DNA of 64,000 nt from Emticicia sp. C21. Lineage in GTDB: Bacteria > Bacteroidota > Bacteroidia > Cytophagales > Spirosomataceae. The first letter of the stretch is position 1; each line of letters begins with the position of its first letter. The position numbers were made by a program, and so were the translations under genes. The DNA lies in contig NZ_QVMT01000002.1 of the NCBI RefSeq assembly GCF_003418935.1, forward strand, positions 186,001-250,000. Direction: 5' to 3'. Positions 57,101 through 64,000 of this stretch are shown piece after piece. The notes below the pieces were generated by a model. That model was not told the origin of the DNA. It did not search any database and saw nothing but the letters and a program-made list of their open reading frames with translations.

Positions 57101-57491
57101 CTAATAAACCATCGCCATTTACATCTGCAAAAGTTACACCCGTGCTCCATGCCTTTGTGCCACCTACGCCTGTCTGTTTGGTTATGTCTTGAAACTGAAA
57201 AGAACTACCCTCTTTTTTGCCTTTATTGAGGTACAATTTGTTCTCGCCCTGATTGGCTGTGAGATAAATATCCGCAAAACCGTCGTTGTTGACATCGCCA
57301 ATGGCTACTCCGGCTCCGTTATAAAAATTACGGTAGTTGATAATATTCATTTCGGGCGTATCTTCAATCTTATTCATGAAGTCTATTCCCGTTTGAGAAG
57401 CATCCAATGATTCAAATAAATAATCCTGCGAACTTTCTTTGCACGAAAGCAACACAGACAGAAGCAAGCAATAAAACAGCGATTTTGTCAT
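54186..57491 (-). CDS. CRTAC1-like lipoprotein with FG-GAP/VCBS repeats and ASPIC/UnbV domain
   Basis: About 1101 residues from the preferred ATG at 57489-57491, which gives a lipoprotein signal peptide ending in LLSC. The longer frame (start 57521) adds ten residues and displaces the lipobox. The body is a string of FG-GAP/VCBS blades with calcium-type loops of the form D-x-(N/D)-x-DG-x-x-D (for example DVNNDGFADI, DFDKDGDQDLF, DINKDGWQDLV). An ASPIC/UnbV domain lies near residues 530-610 (GIGAKVYVYQQGKK, HILIFGLDN). A second propeller follows. It should sit on the outer membrane, probably surface-exposed. It is the first gene of a unit with the flippase. A paralogue is cut by the right edge. 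Confidence 0.9.
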   Translation of the reverse strand: MTKSLFYCLLLSVLLSCKESSQDYLFESLDASQTGIDFMNKIEDTPEMNIINYRNFYNGAGVAIGDVNNDGFADIYLTANQGENKLYLNKGKKEGSSFQFQDITKQTGVGGTKAWSTGVTFADVNGDGLLDIYVCNSGELRNDTRGNELFINQGVGKNGIPSFKEMAVEYGIYDGGYSTHAAFFDYDRDGDLDMYLLNNSFIQVNKLQYQNLRNQRDPFGGHKLFRNDNNKFTDVSTEAGIYGSLIGFGLGITVGDVNNDNWLDIYISNDFYERDYLYINQKNGTFKEVVEQSMGHTSLNSMGADIGDINNDGQPDIFVTDMLPNDDYRLKTTSSFETYELEQIKVQRDFYHQYTRNTLQLNNGDNHDGIPIFSEVAALSGIYATDWSWGALIFDMDNDGMKDIFVANGIVHDLTDQDFISFLADKNTVPQMLDQNGRLNINKMVEKMPSAPIPNYAFKNKGNLKFENKAADWGLGEPGFSNGSAYGDLDNDGDLDLIVNNNNMPLSVYRNNATEKLKKHFLRINLKGADKNAFGIGAKVYVYQQGKKQFLQSMPNHGFQSSSDHILIFGLDNNPGIDSVTVIWQNDKKQTIKAPKADTELVLEQKNANQTYINKPSITNKHFIDISTQSGINFTHVENGFVDYNRDATLKQMFSREGPALAVGDVNGDGLEDVYIGAALNSVGQLFLQNGAGSFQSSKQSVFGANPHADEVAATFFDADGDKDLDLYIATGGNEFPKENPALIDYLYINDGKGNFSLGNLPALYENTSCIIAGDFDKDGDQDLFAGSRMVSAEYGRSPKSYILRNDGKGKFTAENLGEIGMVTDATWTDINKDGWQDLVLAGDWMPVTILKNQKGKISKPMPIPDSAGWWNTIKVADIDHDGDEDLIVGNLGLNSKLTASKDQPAMICVNDFDKNGLVEQLICVYNNGKLVPLMQKPDLQKVIPSIKERFVYHKDYANKSVDEIFTSEQKEGMIDKSVVHPQTSFFINDGKGNFSIVPLPIEVQFSPVYGIETCDYDHDNQLDIILTGNFFDVLPEIGRYDSNHGIVLHGKGQGKFEVLKPQDTGFFSTGQVRQMKIVKGAKKNMLILAKNNDKVQVIGF

Positions 57492-57629
57492 CAGATAAAT
57501 ATAAGCCTGTAAAAATAACAATAGAATTCGATTTCTATTATATATAATTCAGGTGGTTTAGGCTGATAGTAGATGAGCTGAGAAAGAGAGAAGAAGAAAC
57601 CAGAAAATTTAAAGATAGGTTTAAAAAAC

Positions 57630-57659
57630 AATCAGAGTGCCATTCCTGACACTCTGATT
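57630..57659 (-). terminator. Terminator of the pirin gene
   Basis: A 10-bp stem (57630-57639 against 57650-57659) with a 10-nt loop. Read on the minus strand it is followed by GTTTTTTAAA. It lies 10 bases after the pirin stop codon. Confidence 0.82.
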
Positions 57660-57669
57660 ATATATTGGC

Positions 57670-58545
57670 TTAAATGAACGCTTCTACTTTACGATGCCAT
57701 GTTTTACGGCTTTCAGGCAAATTGTTCAGATGAGGCATTTGCCCTGCATGGTATTCATTATACAGACGAATAATATCTTTGTTCATATCAGCAATAAAAG
57801 GGCCATAACTGACGATGGGTGCCTTATGCGGTTTCCCGGCATATAGCACAAATCTAGTTCCCTGTTCGCCTGCTATAAATGTGAGCTCACTTTCCCCTGC
57901 TTCATTGCTTCGGTCTAACCACGCAACCTGACCTTGAGTGACTTTGCTTTTTCCTACTGTTACCTCGCCTTCCAATACATAGATAAATCCATTGTATTCA
58001 GCAGGAATTTCCTGTCTGGTTTCTGTGTTTTTTCCTAATGTGAAATCCACCAATGTAAAAGGAGTATGGTTTTGTAGTGGGGAATGCAGGTTATGAATAC
58101 TTCCACTATAAATTCTGATCTCAGCCTGGTCGGTTTTCAGAGTAGGCACATCTTCCAGAAGAATCTGTTGCCATGAGGGCTCTATCCATCTTTTTTCAGG
58201 AGGCAGAGCCAACCATAATTGCAGGATATGCATATGGGTTTTAGAAGCTATTTCTTCAGTGTGGATAATACCCTTGCCGGCAGTCATTAATTCGAGGCTT
58301 CCTGTGTGCCAGTCTCTGTTGTCACCCTGTAATACAAGTGTTACTGTCTCAAAACCTGCATGTGGGTGCGGCCCTCCGACAGGTTTGCCACCCGGAAGAT
58401 TCAGTGCATCGTCCATCAATAAAATGAATGGGTCAGTATTAGCAAAATCTTTCCCATCAATCAAGGCTTTTGCAGTATGCCCTTCACCTAAGAAACCCTG
58501 ATGCCCCTGAGGTGTAGTTATATGTTCTATGATTCTTTGTTTCAT
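57670..58545 (-). CDS. Pirin family cupin protein
   Basis: Pirins are two-domain cupins; some bind iron and oxidise flavonols such as quercetin, others act as regulators. This one has 291 residues. The metal-site ligands are visible in the N-terminal cupin: His-60 and His-62 (GPHPHAGFET), and His-95 and Glu-97 (GIIHTEE). A second cupin follows from about 150, with the usual EGEVTVG strand. Catalysis is possible, but the substrate is unproved. It is divergent from an HxlR regulator, an arrangement that often means control by that regulator. It ends at its own terminator. Confidence 0.93.
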   Translation of the reverse strand: MKQRIIEHITTPQGHQGFLGEGHTAKALIDGKDFANTDPFILLMDDALNLPGGKPVGGPHPHAGFETVTLVLQGDNRDWHTGSLELMTAGKGIIHTEEIASKTHMHILQLWLALPPEKRWIEPSWQQILLEDVPTLKTDQAEIRIYSGSIHNLHSPLQNHTPFTLVDFTLGKNTETRQEIPAEYNGFIYVLEGEVTVGKSKVTQGQVAWLDRSNEAGESELTFIAGEQGTRFVLYAGKPHKAPIVSYGPFIADMNKDIIRLYNEYHAGQMPHLNNLPESRKTWHRKVEAFI

Positions 58546-58591
58546 TGTTGTAAAAGTTTAATTACCATGCAAATTTCTCGAATTAATGCTA

Positions 58592-58638
58592 TACTTTTGT
58601 TATCTGTTACAAAAAGAATAGCGATTACAAAAAGGATA
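58592..58638 (+). promoter_or_regulatory. hxlR -7 box and tandem candidate operator
   Basis: TACTTTTG (58592-58599) is an exact -7 box on the plus strand, although no TTG stands at the normal distance upstream. Just after it come two near-identical copies of TTACAAAAAG(A/G)ATA at 58607-58620 and 58625-58638, 18 bp apart. They sit between promoter and ATG, where a repressor could block its own gene. The second copy also provides AAAAAGGA as ribosome-binding site. Confidence 0.45.
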
Positions 58639-58640
58639 CC

Positions 58641-58979
58641 ATGGAATATACACCAGAAGCTTGCAGAAAAGCCAGACTAGCCATGAGAGACACATTAGAT
58701 GTAGTAGGTGGTAAATGGAAACTCGTATTACTTACAATATTAAGACGTGGCAAGAGGCGGTTTCGTGAGTTATCGAGAGAGGCGGATATTTCGCCTAGAA
58801 TATTGTCGAAAGAATTACAGGAAATGGAAATGAATGGATTGGTAAGTCGTACAGTTCTTGATACCAAACCTATTACAGTTGAATATGCGCTCACACCTTA
58901 TAGCGAAACACTGGATGAGGTGTTAAATGCCATGGAAAAATGGGGACAAACGCATAGACAAAAAATAATGTCTACCTGA
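58641..58979 (+). CDS. HxlR-family transcriptional regulator
   Basis: A 112-residue winged-helix protein of the HxlR/DUF24 type. The signature VGGKWKLVLLTILRRGKRRFRELSREADISPRILSKELQEME covers the recognition helix region (split: GGKWKLVLL at 23-31, then FRELSREADISPRILSKEL). Cys-8 (PEACRKA) stands where YodB/HypR-type members carry a thiol that senses quinones or electrophiles. The gene is divergent from the pirin gene; 95 bases separate the start codons. It probably represses itself and pirin until a reactive compound modifies Cys-8. That is inference from the family and from the tandem repeat upstream. Confidence 0.93.
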   Translation: MEYTPEACRKARLAMRDTLDVVGGKWKLVLLTILRRGKRRFRELSREADISPRILSKELQEMEMNGLVSRTVLDTKPITVEYALTPYSETLDEVLNAMEKWGQTHRQKIMST

Positions 58980-59002
58980 GTTTTAGCAATGAATGGATTT
59001 AA

Positions 59003-59037
59003 TAAGCACCACTTATTTTTTCAATTGATGGTGCTTA
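59003..59037. terminator. Hairpin between hxlR and the DUF4249 gene
   Basis: TAAGCACCA (59003-59011) pairs exactly with TGGTGCTTA (59029-59037) around a 17-nt loop that itself contains TTATTTTTT. It lies between convergent genes. Without a T tract directly after the stem the terminator call is moderate. Confidence 0.5.
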
Positions 59038-59040
59038 ATA

Positions 59041-60108
59041 CTACTGTAGCAATGGAGGCAAATTATGGCCAATATTATATTCAACAAATCCGGCGGTCTG
59101 ACAATCCCAAAGCTGGAATTTTGAGTATCTGTAATCAAACACGCCGATGTCAATAAGCATTTTGTTATAGGCATCTGTTGGAACATTTTCAAAACGATTA
59201 ATGGTGAGGCGTCGCTTAGTCACCCCTCCTACTACAAACGCGCCTAAAACTTCCTGCCGAGGGTCTGATATACATTTCAGATTCCCCACAATCTGCGCGG
59301 GTATTTTATCGAAGATGCCTCCGCCTACAGTTCTTTGGTCTTCTAGTCTTTGCCAGTAATTATATATGGTTTTAGAAACTGAATAAATATCTAATTGCAT
59401 AATCCAATCGGTGTAATCTTTATAGTCGACGCTGCCTATTGGTATGGGAATATTCTTTCCATTCACTAAAAAATCTTTTAGTAAAACAGGTTGGCTATTG
59501 AAAGGAGCTCGCCAACATTTATTATAGCAAACAGGAGTAGGCTGGGGCAAAGGTGGTGGCGGCGGACAGATAGTAATAAACTGAATGAAGTCCTGACGTT
59601 TGATAAAATAGTAATCTTCAGTTGCTGCAGGGTCACTTATCTCTGCTGTTACATTAAATTTCATATCAAGGGCTTTCTCAGCATTTACAAAAGTGTAATC
59701 AAGCTTATTAAATACAGCAGGAGCTTTCAATTCAACTAAATCAGATTCAATGGCTTTGCCATCATTGGTCGTGATTTTTAGTTGATATTTCTGCCCGATT
59801 ATTCCTTTGAATATTGGAGATGCCTCGTAGTAGCCATCTTGTGTTTCTGACATGTTATATACATTACCTGAACCATCCACAATTCGTACGTGTGCCTGTG
59901 TCACGGGTTTTCCCATGTATTCTGAGGCATCATAAGGATCATAAGCTGTAGCTCTACTCAGTCTCACATGGTATGGACCTGAAAGATTGTTCACTTCTCC
60001 GTACACCACAATAGCATTGGTCTGGTTGCTCGCTTCAAAGTCTGTCAGTTCAGTTTCACAGGAAGTCAGCCAGCCTATCAGGAATAAAAACAAATATATC
60101 TTTTTCAT
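59041..60108 (-). CDS. DUF4249 lipoprotein
   Basis: A 355-residue lipoprotein. The signal peptide ends in LTSC (Cys-17), followed by ETELTDFEASN. DUF4249 features are an Ig-like first half (VYGEVNNLSGPYHVRLSRAT, with RIVDGSGNVY) and a later Cys-containing segment rich in Pro (CPPPPPLPQPTPVCYNKC). Its ATG overlaps the last base of the stop codon of the TonB-dependent receptor gene (TGATG), so translation is coupled. Pairing with a receptor of this kind is common in Cytophagales, which suggests a surface lid or accessory lipoprotein, similar in place to SusD. The substrate is unknown. Confidence 0.9.
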   Translation of the reverse strand: MKKIYLFLFLIGWLTSCETELTDFEASNQTNAIVVYGEVNNLSGPYHVRLSRATAYDPYDASEYMGKPVTQAHVRIVDGSGNVYNMSETQDGYYEASPIFKGIIGQKYQLKITTNDGKAIESDLVELKAPAVFNKLDYTFVNAEKALDMKFNVTAEISDPAATEDYYFIKRQDFIQFITICPPPPPLPQPTPVCYNKCWRAPFNSQPVLLKDFLVNGKNIPIPIGSVDYKDYTDWIMQLDIYSVSKTIYNYWQRLEDQRTVGGGIFDKIPAQIVGNLKCISDPRQEVLGAFVVGGVTKRRLTINRFENVPTDAYNKMLIDIGVFDYRYSKFQLWDCQTAGFVEYNIGHNLPPLLQ

Positions 60109-62627
60109 CAGAATTTGAAATTGTAAGTAAGTGATGGAATAGCAGCGCCTAAAACCGAGAGTTTATAGGTTTTAGCCTGTGTACGCAAACCTGTGGCCGA
60201 TTTGAAATAAATAGAATAAGCATTCTGACGAGCTAGGATGTTATAAATAGAGAAATTCCAGCTACCCTGCCATTTCTTTTTTTCTTTAGCATCAATGGTA
60301 ATCCCTAAGTCTAAACGCATATAATCAGGAATCCGCTCGGCATTTCTTAGCGTGAAGCTTGGAGTAGAATACCCATCTAATAATTGATAAATAGTAGTCG
60401 GCTGTAAGAATTCATATACTACCCCATTGTAGACATAAGTACCCTTGTCGAATCCGGCTCTTGGATTCAATCCGGCTTTTACCATATAGTCATACACATC
60501 ACTAAATGCTGTGATTTTATATCTTCCGTTCGGATAGGTAATCGGCCGCCCGGTATTATAAGTAAAATTTACATTGAATGTCGTGCGCTTTGTCCATCGG
60601 TTATTGAGTACCAATTTAAAATTATGTGGCGAGTCAAAGTTGGCAGGGAATCTTAAACCAAAATTAGCCGATATTTGATCTTCAGTAGCAGGAATCTGGC
60701 GGAAAGTTCGGGAGTAGGTATAAGAAAACCAACCTGTGAGTTTTTTACCCCGGGCTTTTTTGAGAAAAAACTCTGCACCATATGCAAAGCCCTTACCTAC
60801 CAATAGCTGTGTTTCGATGGTTGGATTCAGGTAAAGCGCAGCGCCGTCAATATAATCTACTACGTTTTTGAGGTCTTTGTAATAGACTTCTAAAGAAGTT
60901 TCATAAACATTACTTTCTCTCCCTACAAAGTTCTTAAAAAAGCCAATGGAATACTGGTCGGCTATTTGTTGAGGTATCTGCTGATTACTGTTTTTCCAGA
61001 CATCAGCGGGTGAAATAGCCATAGTATTAGAAATCAGATGCATGAATTGCTGCATGCGATTATACCCCAGTTTGATTGAGAAATTGGTGTCTAATTTAAA
61101 GGCCAGAGAGACACGTGGCTCAAAGCCCCCATATGAGTGTATCACCGAACCTTTCCGATAATTGAGAGTATCAATAATAGTCTCTACTTCACGTGGTGTA
61201 CCCAATTGATAGTTATAAAACTTGCCTGGGCCAAGTAATTGATAATAAGCATAGCGTAGGCCATAATCCAAACTAATGGCTTTTCCCAAACTGATGCTAT
61301 GCCCCACATAAGCCGCCATTTCTCTCGATTGCTCAACAGGCATGGAAAATGTATTGACTATTGATTCTGCAGAAGTAGGTGAGAGGCTTCCGGCATCGTT
61401 TGTATACTGACTGAACTCAAAACCAAAGTCTAATCTACTTTTGTTAGATAACTCATAGCTTAAATCCTCTCTGATAGATTTCTGAATGATAGAAGGTGTC
61501 CATTTATATTGATAAGGAGTACTCAAACCCTCAATACCATATTGATATTTACTTAGAAATGCTGTGAAATTATGTGCTAACTTGCCTTTGATCAAGGCAT
61601 TATGTTTTAAACTGATGTTGCTCGTATTCCAGAAATATAAGGTGTCACTACCTAATTTAAAGGCATCATTGCTTGAATAGGCTGATAGCGATATTCTTTG
61701 ATTCTGCCCAAATTTATGAGTGGCTTTTACATTGAAATCATAAAAATTAGCTTTGCTTTGTTTGAGGGCCTCGTTTGGAAAATAACGGAGATAAAAATCA
61801 GATAAAGAACCTCTTGCGGCAACAATGATAGAAGTTTTGCCTTTCCATAAAGGGCCTTCAACCAATATGCGACTGGAAATAGGGCCGACACCGCCTTGCA
61901 AACTCCATTTATCAAAATTGCCCTCTCTTAAACGTACATCTAAAACAGATGATGCCCGTCCACCATACATAGATGGAATACCACCCTTAAATAAACTTAT
62001 ATCCTGCACCATGTCGGCATTGAAAGCCGTAAAAAAACCAAATAGGTGAGAGGTATTGAATAGGGGAACGCCATCTAACAAAACAAGGTTTTGATCCACA
62101 TTACCACCCCTTACATTAAAACCCGAAGCGCCTTCACCCACCGTTGAAACACCCGGTAAAAGCATGATACTTCTGATAACATCAGCTTCTCCCATCAGAT
62201 TGGGCAGCTTTTTCAGGGTCTTACCTGAGAGTTTTTCAACTCCCATAATAGTGCGATTAACATTGGCGTCAGATTTTTCGGCGGTGATAACTACTTCATC
62301 CAGCAGGCGTTCGATTTTTTCAAGACTTACTTCAATGTGTACGTTCTGGTCTAGAACTATTCTATCCGTTTTTATTTTGTAGCCTAGCATCCGAACAGTA
62401 ATCTGATAGGTTTTAGGTGCCATATACAAACCAAAATAACCCAATGAGTCAGTATGAACACCAATACTCATACCTGAGAAAAGTATAGTGGCGTTTTCAA
62501 GTGGTAAATTTGTTCCTGCTTCTTTTATAGTACCCGAGAAAAGAAAGGTTTTCTTCTGGGCAATAGCGCCTTTATGGATACTCAATAAGAATAGGAGTGT
62601 AAAAAAAAGATAGAGTTGTTTATTCAT
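60108..62627 (-). CDS. TonB-dependent receptor with carboxypeptidase-like N-terminal domain
   Basis: An outer-membrane active transporter of 839 residues. The signal peptide is cleaved near AIA-Q (residue 24). A carboxypeptidase-regulatory-like domain occupies about 28-110 (SGTIKEAGTNLPLENATI, MLGYK). The plug follows at about 125-235 (GFNVRGGNVDQNLVLLDGVP, then FKGGIPSMYGGRASSVLDV). The rest is the 22-strand barrel, ending in an aromatic C-terminal strand (SLTYNFKF). It uses energy from TonB-ExbBD to import a large ligand. It is coupled to the DUF4249 lipoprotein. No TonB box, sigma/anti-sigma pair or metabolic gene beside it hints at the ligand. Confidence 0.95.
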   Translation of the reverse strand: MNKQLYLFFTLLFLLSIHKGAIAQKKTFLFSGTIKEAGTNLPLENATILFSGMSIGVHTDSLGYFGLYMAPKTYQITVRMLGYKIKTDRIVLDQNVHIEVSLEKIERLLDEVVITAEKSDANVNRTIMGVEKLSGKTLKKLPNLMGEADVIRSIMLLPGVSTVGEGASGFNVRGGNVDQNLVLLDGVPLFNTSHLFGFFTAFNADMVQDISLFKGGIPSMYGGRASSVLDVRLREGNFDKWSLQGGVGPISSRILVEGPLWKGKTSIIVAARGSLSDFYLRYFPNEALKQSKANFYDFNVKATHKFGQNQRISLSAYSSNDAFKLGSDTLYFWNTSNISLKHNALIKGKLAHNFTAFLSKYQYGIEGLSTPYQYKWTPSIIQKSIREDLSYELSNKSRLDFGFEFSQYTNDAGSLSPTSAESIVNTFSMPVEQSREMAAYVGHSISLGKAISLDYGLRYAYYQLLGPGKFYNYQLGTPREVETIIDTLNYRKGSVIHSYGGFEPRVSLAFKLDTNFSIKLGYNRMQQFMHLISNTMAISPADVWKNSNQQIPQQIADQYSIGFFKNFVGRESNVYETSLEVYYKDLKNVVDYIDGAALYLNPTIETQLLVGKGFAYGAEFFLKKARGKKLTGWFSYTYSRTFRQIPATEDQISANFGLRFPANFDSPHNFKLVLNNRWTKRTTFNVNFTYNTGRPITYPNGRYKITAFSDVYDYMVKAGLNPRAGFDKGTYVYNGVVYEFLQPTTIYQLLDGYSTPSFTLRNAERIPDYMRLDLGITIDAKEKKKWQGSWNFSIYNILARQNAYSIYFKSATGLRTQAKTYKLSVLGAAIPSLTYNFKF

Positions 62628-62844
62628 TCATCATTGGGTTAAGTATATCTCAATTGTAAGCAGAAGCGGATCCGCTCTGGGCAGACCTTCTTATTGAATA
62701 AATAATAGGGAGTTCAAGTATAAAAGTTAGTCACGCTGATTTAAAGATATGACGAATTTTATAGGCTTTTAGTTGGATAAAAGGCCTTTGAATTTTGACA
62801 AGTCTTTGATTTAGTTTTGCGTAGATTCAATGATAAATATTTAA

Positions 62845-62866
62845 TGGGGCTGGCAAGCCAACCCCA
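62845..62866. repeat. Small G/C-rich hairpin in the gap before the TonB receptor
   Basis: TGGGGCTGGC and GCCAACCCCA form a 10-bp stem with one mismatch and an AA loop. It lies 35 bases after the stop codon of the CRTAC1-like gene and may terminate that gene, though its T run is poor. The remaining part of the 273-base gap holds no clear promoter or gene. Confidence 0.45.
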
Positions 62867-62900
62867 CCAGATTTTAATAGCTAAGTGTTTGACTGATATC

Positions 62901-64000
62901 TTACTTCAATTTCCTGAAAACCTGCATTTTGTCGTTATTTCTCAATACAAAATATAATTGGGCTTTAGGCGTATTAATCACTTTAATATCGCGCACATCA
63001 CCCTCTTGTAAAAAGCCTGTATCTGTAGGTACTAGTGCTTTGAAATCTCCTTTGCCATTTCCTTTCAGAATCAAGCCATAAGAAGCATCGTATCGTGCCT
63101 GATACATATTAGCTCCATAGAAATTGCCACCAATCAACACATCTAAATTACCATCACCATCTACATCTTCTGTTCGAAGTGCCATGATTTTTGATACTTG
63201 TGCCAGATTTGGTAGCGATTTCAATTTAAAAGTTTTATTACCCAGATTTTCGATATAAACCGATTCAAAAGTATTGACTAGCTTTTCTTCGGCACCATCT
63301 AGTTCTTTTGAGTTGAATACCTGTTCAATGGTTTTGCCCGAGAAATCTTTATAATCAACATATTTTTTATTGATAATACTCGGAATCTGCTTACCCATCT
63401 CGTCCTTACCATTTACCGGATACCATTTATCCCCTCTGCTATAAGCTAAGATATGGTCTACCGCATCATTTTTGTCAAAATCTTTGGTAAACATTCTCAA
63501 TTGCCCGCCCTCATGCTTTCTGAATTTGGTGTTGGTACCTAAGTTACCCACTACAAAATCAATATCGCCATCTTTATCAAAATCTCCGGCAGTTATACTA
63601 CTCCAGAAACCAGTAAACTTGCCTAACTGATTATCTATCTGTTTGAATTTGCCTTTGTTATTTTCAAAAGTTTTAATCGGCATCCATTCGCCTACAACAG
63701 TTAGGTCAAGGTCGCCATCTTTGTCTATATCAGTCCATACAGCATCGGTAATCATACCTGCCTGGCGAAGTTCGGGAGCAATATTTTTAGTGGCGTCAGT
63801 AAACTTCCCTTTGCCATTATTCACTAACAAATAAGAATTAGGCGATTTGCCATATTGATAACCAACCACTCGTCCACCAACAAATAAATCAAGGTCACCG
63901 TCTTTATCGAAATCGCAGGCACGAACGCAAGATTTATTATCAAACATTTTTGGTAAGGCATCAGCAGATATGGTAAAGTTTCCTTTGCCATCGTTCAGAT
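62901..64000 (-). CDS. CRTAC1-like FG-GAP/VCBS protein, C-terminal part (5' end outside window)
   Basis: The frame is open to the right edge (it begins ...LNDGKGNFTISADALPK), so at least 366 residues of the C-terminal part are here. It has repeated calcium-type loops such as DFDKDGDLDLFVGG, DIDKDGDLDLTV and DVDGDGNLDVLIGG. The ending (TGFLQEGDVRDIKVI...LRNNDKMQVF) matches that of the protein at 54186 (TGFFSTGQVRQMKI...KNNDKVQVI), so the two are paralogues. Signal peptide and ASPIC/UnbV domain should lie beyond the window. It is upstream of, and co-oriented with, the TonB receptor-DUF4249 pair. Confidence 0.88.
   Translation of the reverse strand, partial: LNDGKGNFTISADALPKMFDNKSCVRACDFDKDGDLDLFVGGRVVGYQYGKSPNSYLLVNNGKGKFTDATKNIAPELRQAGMITDAVWTDIDKDGDLDLTVVGEWMPIKTFENNKGKFKQIDNQLGKFTGFWSSITAGDFDKDGDIDFVVGNLGTNTKFRKHEGGQLRMFTKDFDKNDAVDHILAYSRGDKWYPVNGKDEMGKQIPSIINKKYVDYKDFSGKTIEQVFNSKELDGAEEKLVNTFESVYIENLGNKTFKLKSLPNLAQVSKIMALRTEDVDGDGNLDVLIGGNFYGANMYQARYDASYGLILKGNGKGDFKALVPTDTGFLQEGDVRDIKVINTPKAQLYFVLRNNDKMQVFRKLK

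Noticed and set aside
1-64000. CRISPR arrays, prophage, tRNA or rRNA genes
   Set aside because: I saw no regularly spaced direct repeats, no phage structural or integrase genes, and no tRNA or rRNA sequence in either strand by eye; small RNAs cannot be excluded without a covariance search.

Overview
The window is a stretch of chromosome from a member of the Bacteroidota, most likely a Cytophagales bacterium of the Spirosomataceae/Cytophagaceae type. Three things point there. Proteins of lineage-specific families are common (DUF2795, DUF2911, DUF4292, DUF4249, CRTAC1-like FG-GAP lipoproteins, carboxypeptidase-regulatory TonB receptors). Shine-Dalgarno sequences are weak or absent. Several promoters match the Bacteroidota pattern TTG-N18-22-TAnnTTTG. 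The content is mainly housekeeping and envelope genes; I see no prophage, CRISPR array, rRNA or tRNA.

Layout. 1-9 kb: the end of a large sensor kinase of the CheB/CheR-PAS type, a DUF2795 gene, uvrA, a small unknown gene, a cluster of palindromic repeats and dxs. 8-12 kb: a leftward mutL-rhomboid-rhomboid operon. 12-21 kb: a rightward run of DUF2911, prmA, a 1588-residue exported protein of unknown function, a TMTC-like membrane protein with TPRs, and a merC-family gene with a candidate metal-responsive operator. 20.7-26.7 kb: small lipoproteins, a serine hydrolase, a thioredoxin, rsmB-like and a beta-propeller protein. 27-35 kb: rpoB-rpoC, without rplJ/rplL upstream, preceded by a long leader. 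35.6-45 kb: a fasciclin protein, ogt, secA, a FAD/Fe-S dehydrogenase and panB. 45-49.4 kb: a leftward TPR-DUF4292-EnvC-like operon carrying a 202-bp foldback MITE-like insertion. 49.6-57.5 kb: a second TMTC-like protein, then a leftward CRTAC1-like lipoprotein, flippase and NAD(P)-binding protein. 57.6-64 kb: a divergent pirin/HxlR pair, a TonB receptor/DUF4249 pair and a second CRTAC1-like gene cut by the window edge.

Themes. DNA repair (uvrA, mutL, ogt), core transcription and secretion (rpoBC, secA) and cell-envelope biogenesis dominate. The most unusual non-coding content is the number of distinct palindromic repeat families (at about 5.9, 37.0, 44.2, 46.6 and 52.6 kb), all in intergenic gaps and several directly after or between co-oriented genes. 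I found no clear new multi-gene system. The best leads are the foldback element, the detached rpoBC operon and its leader, the paired TMTC-like proteins, the giant exported protein, the degenerate MutL endonuclease motifs and the merC operator.
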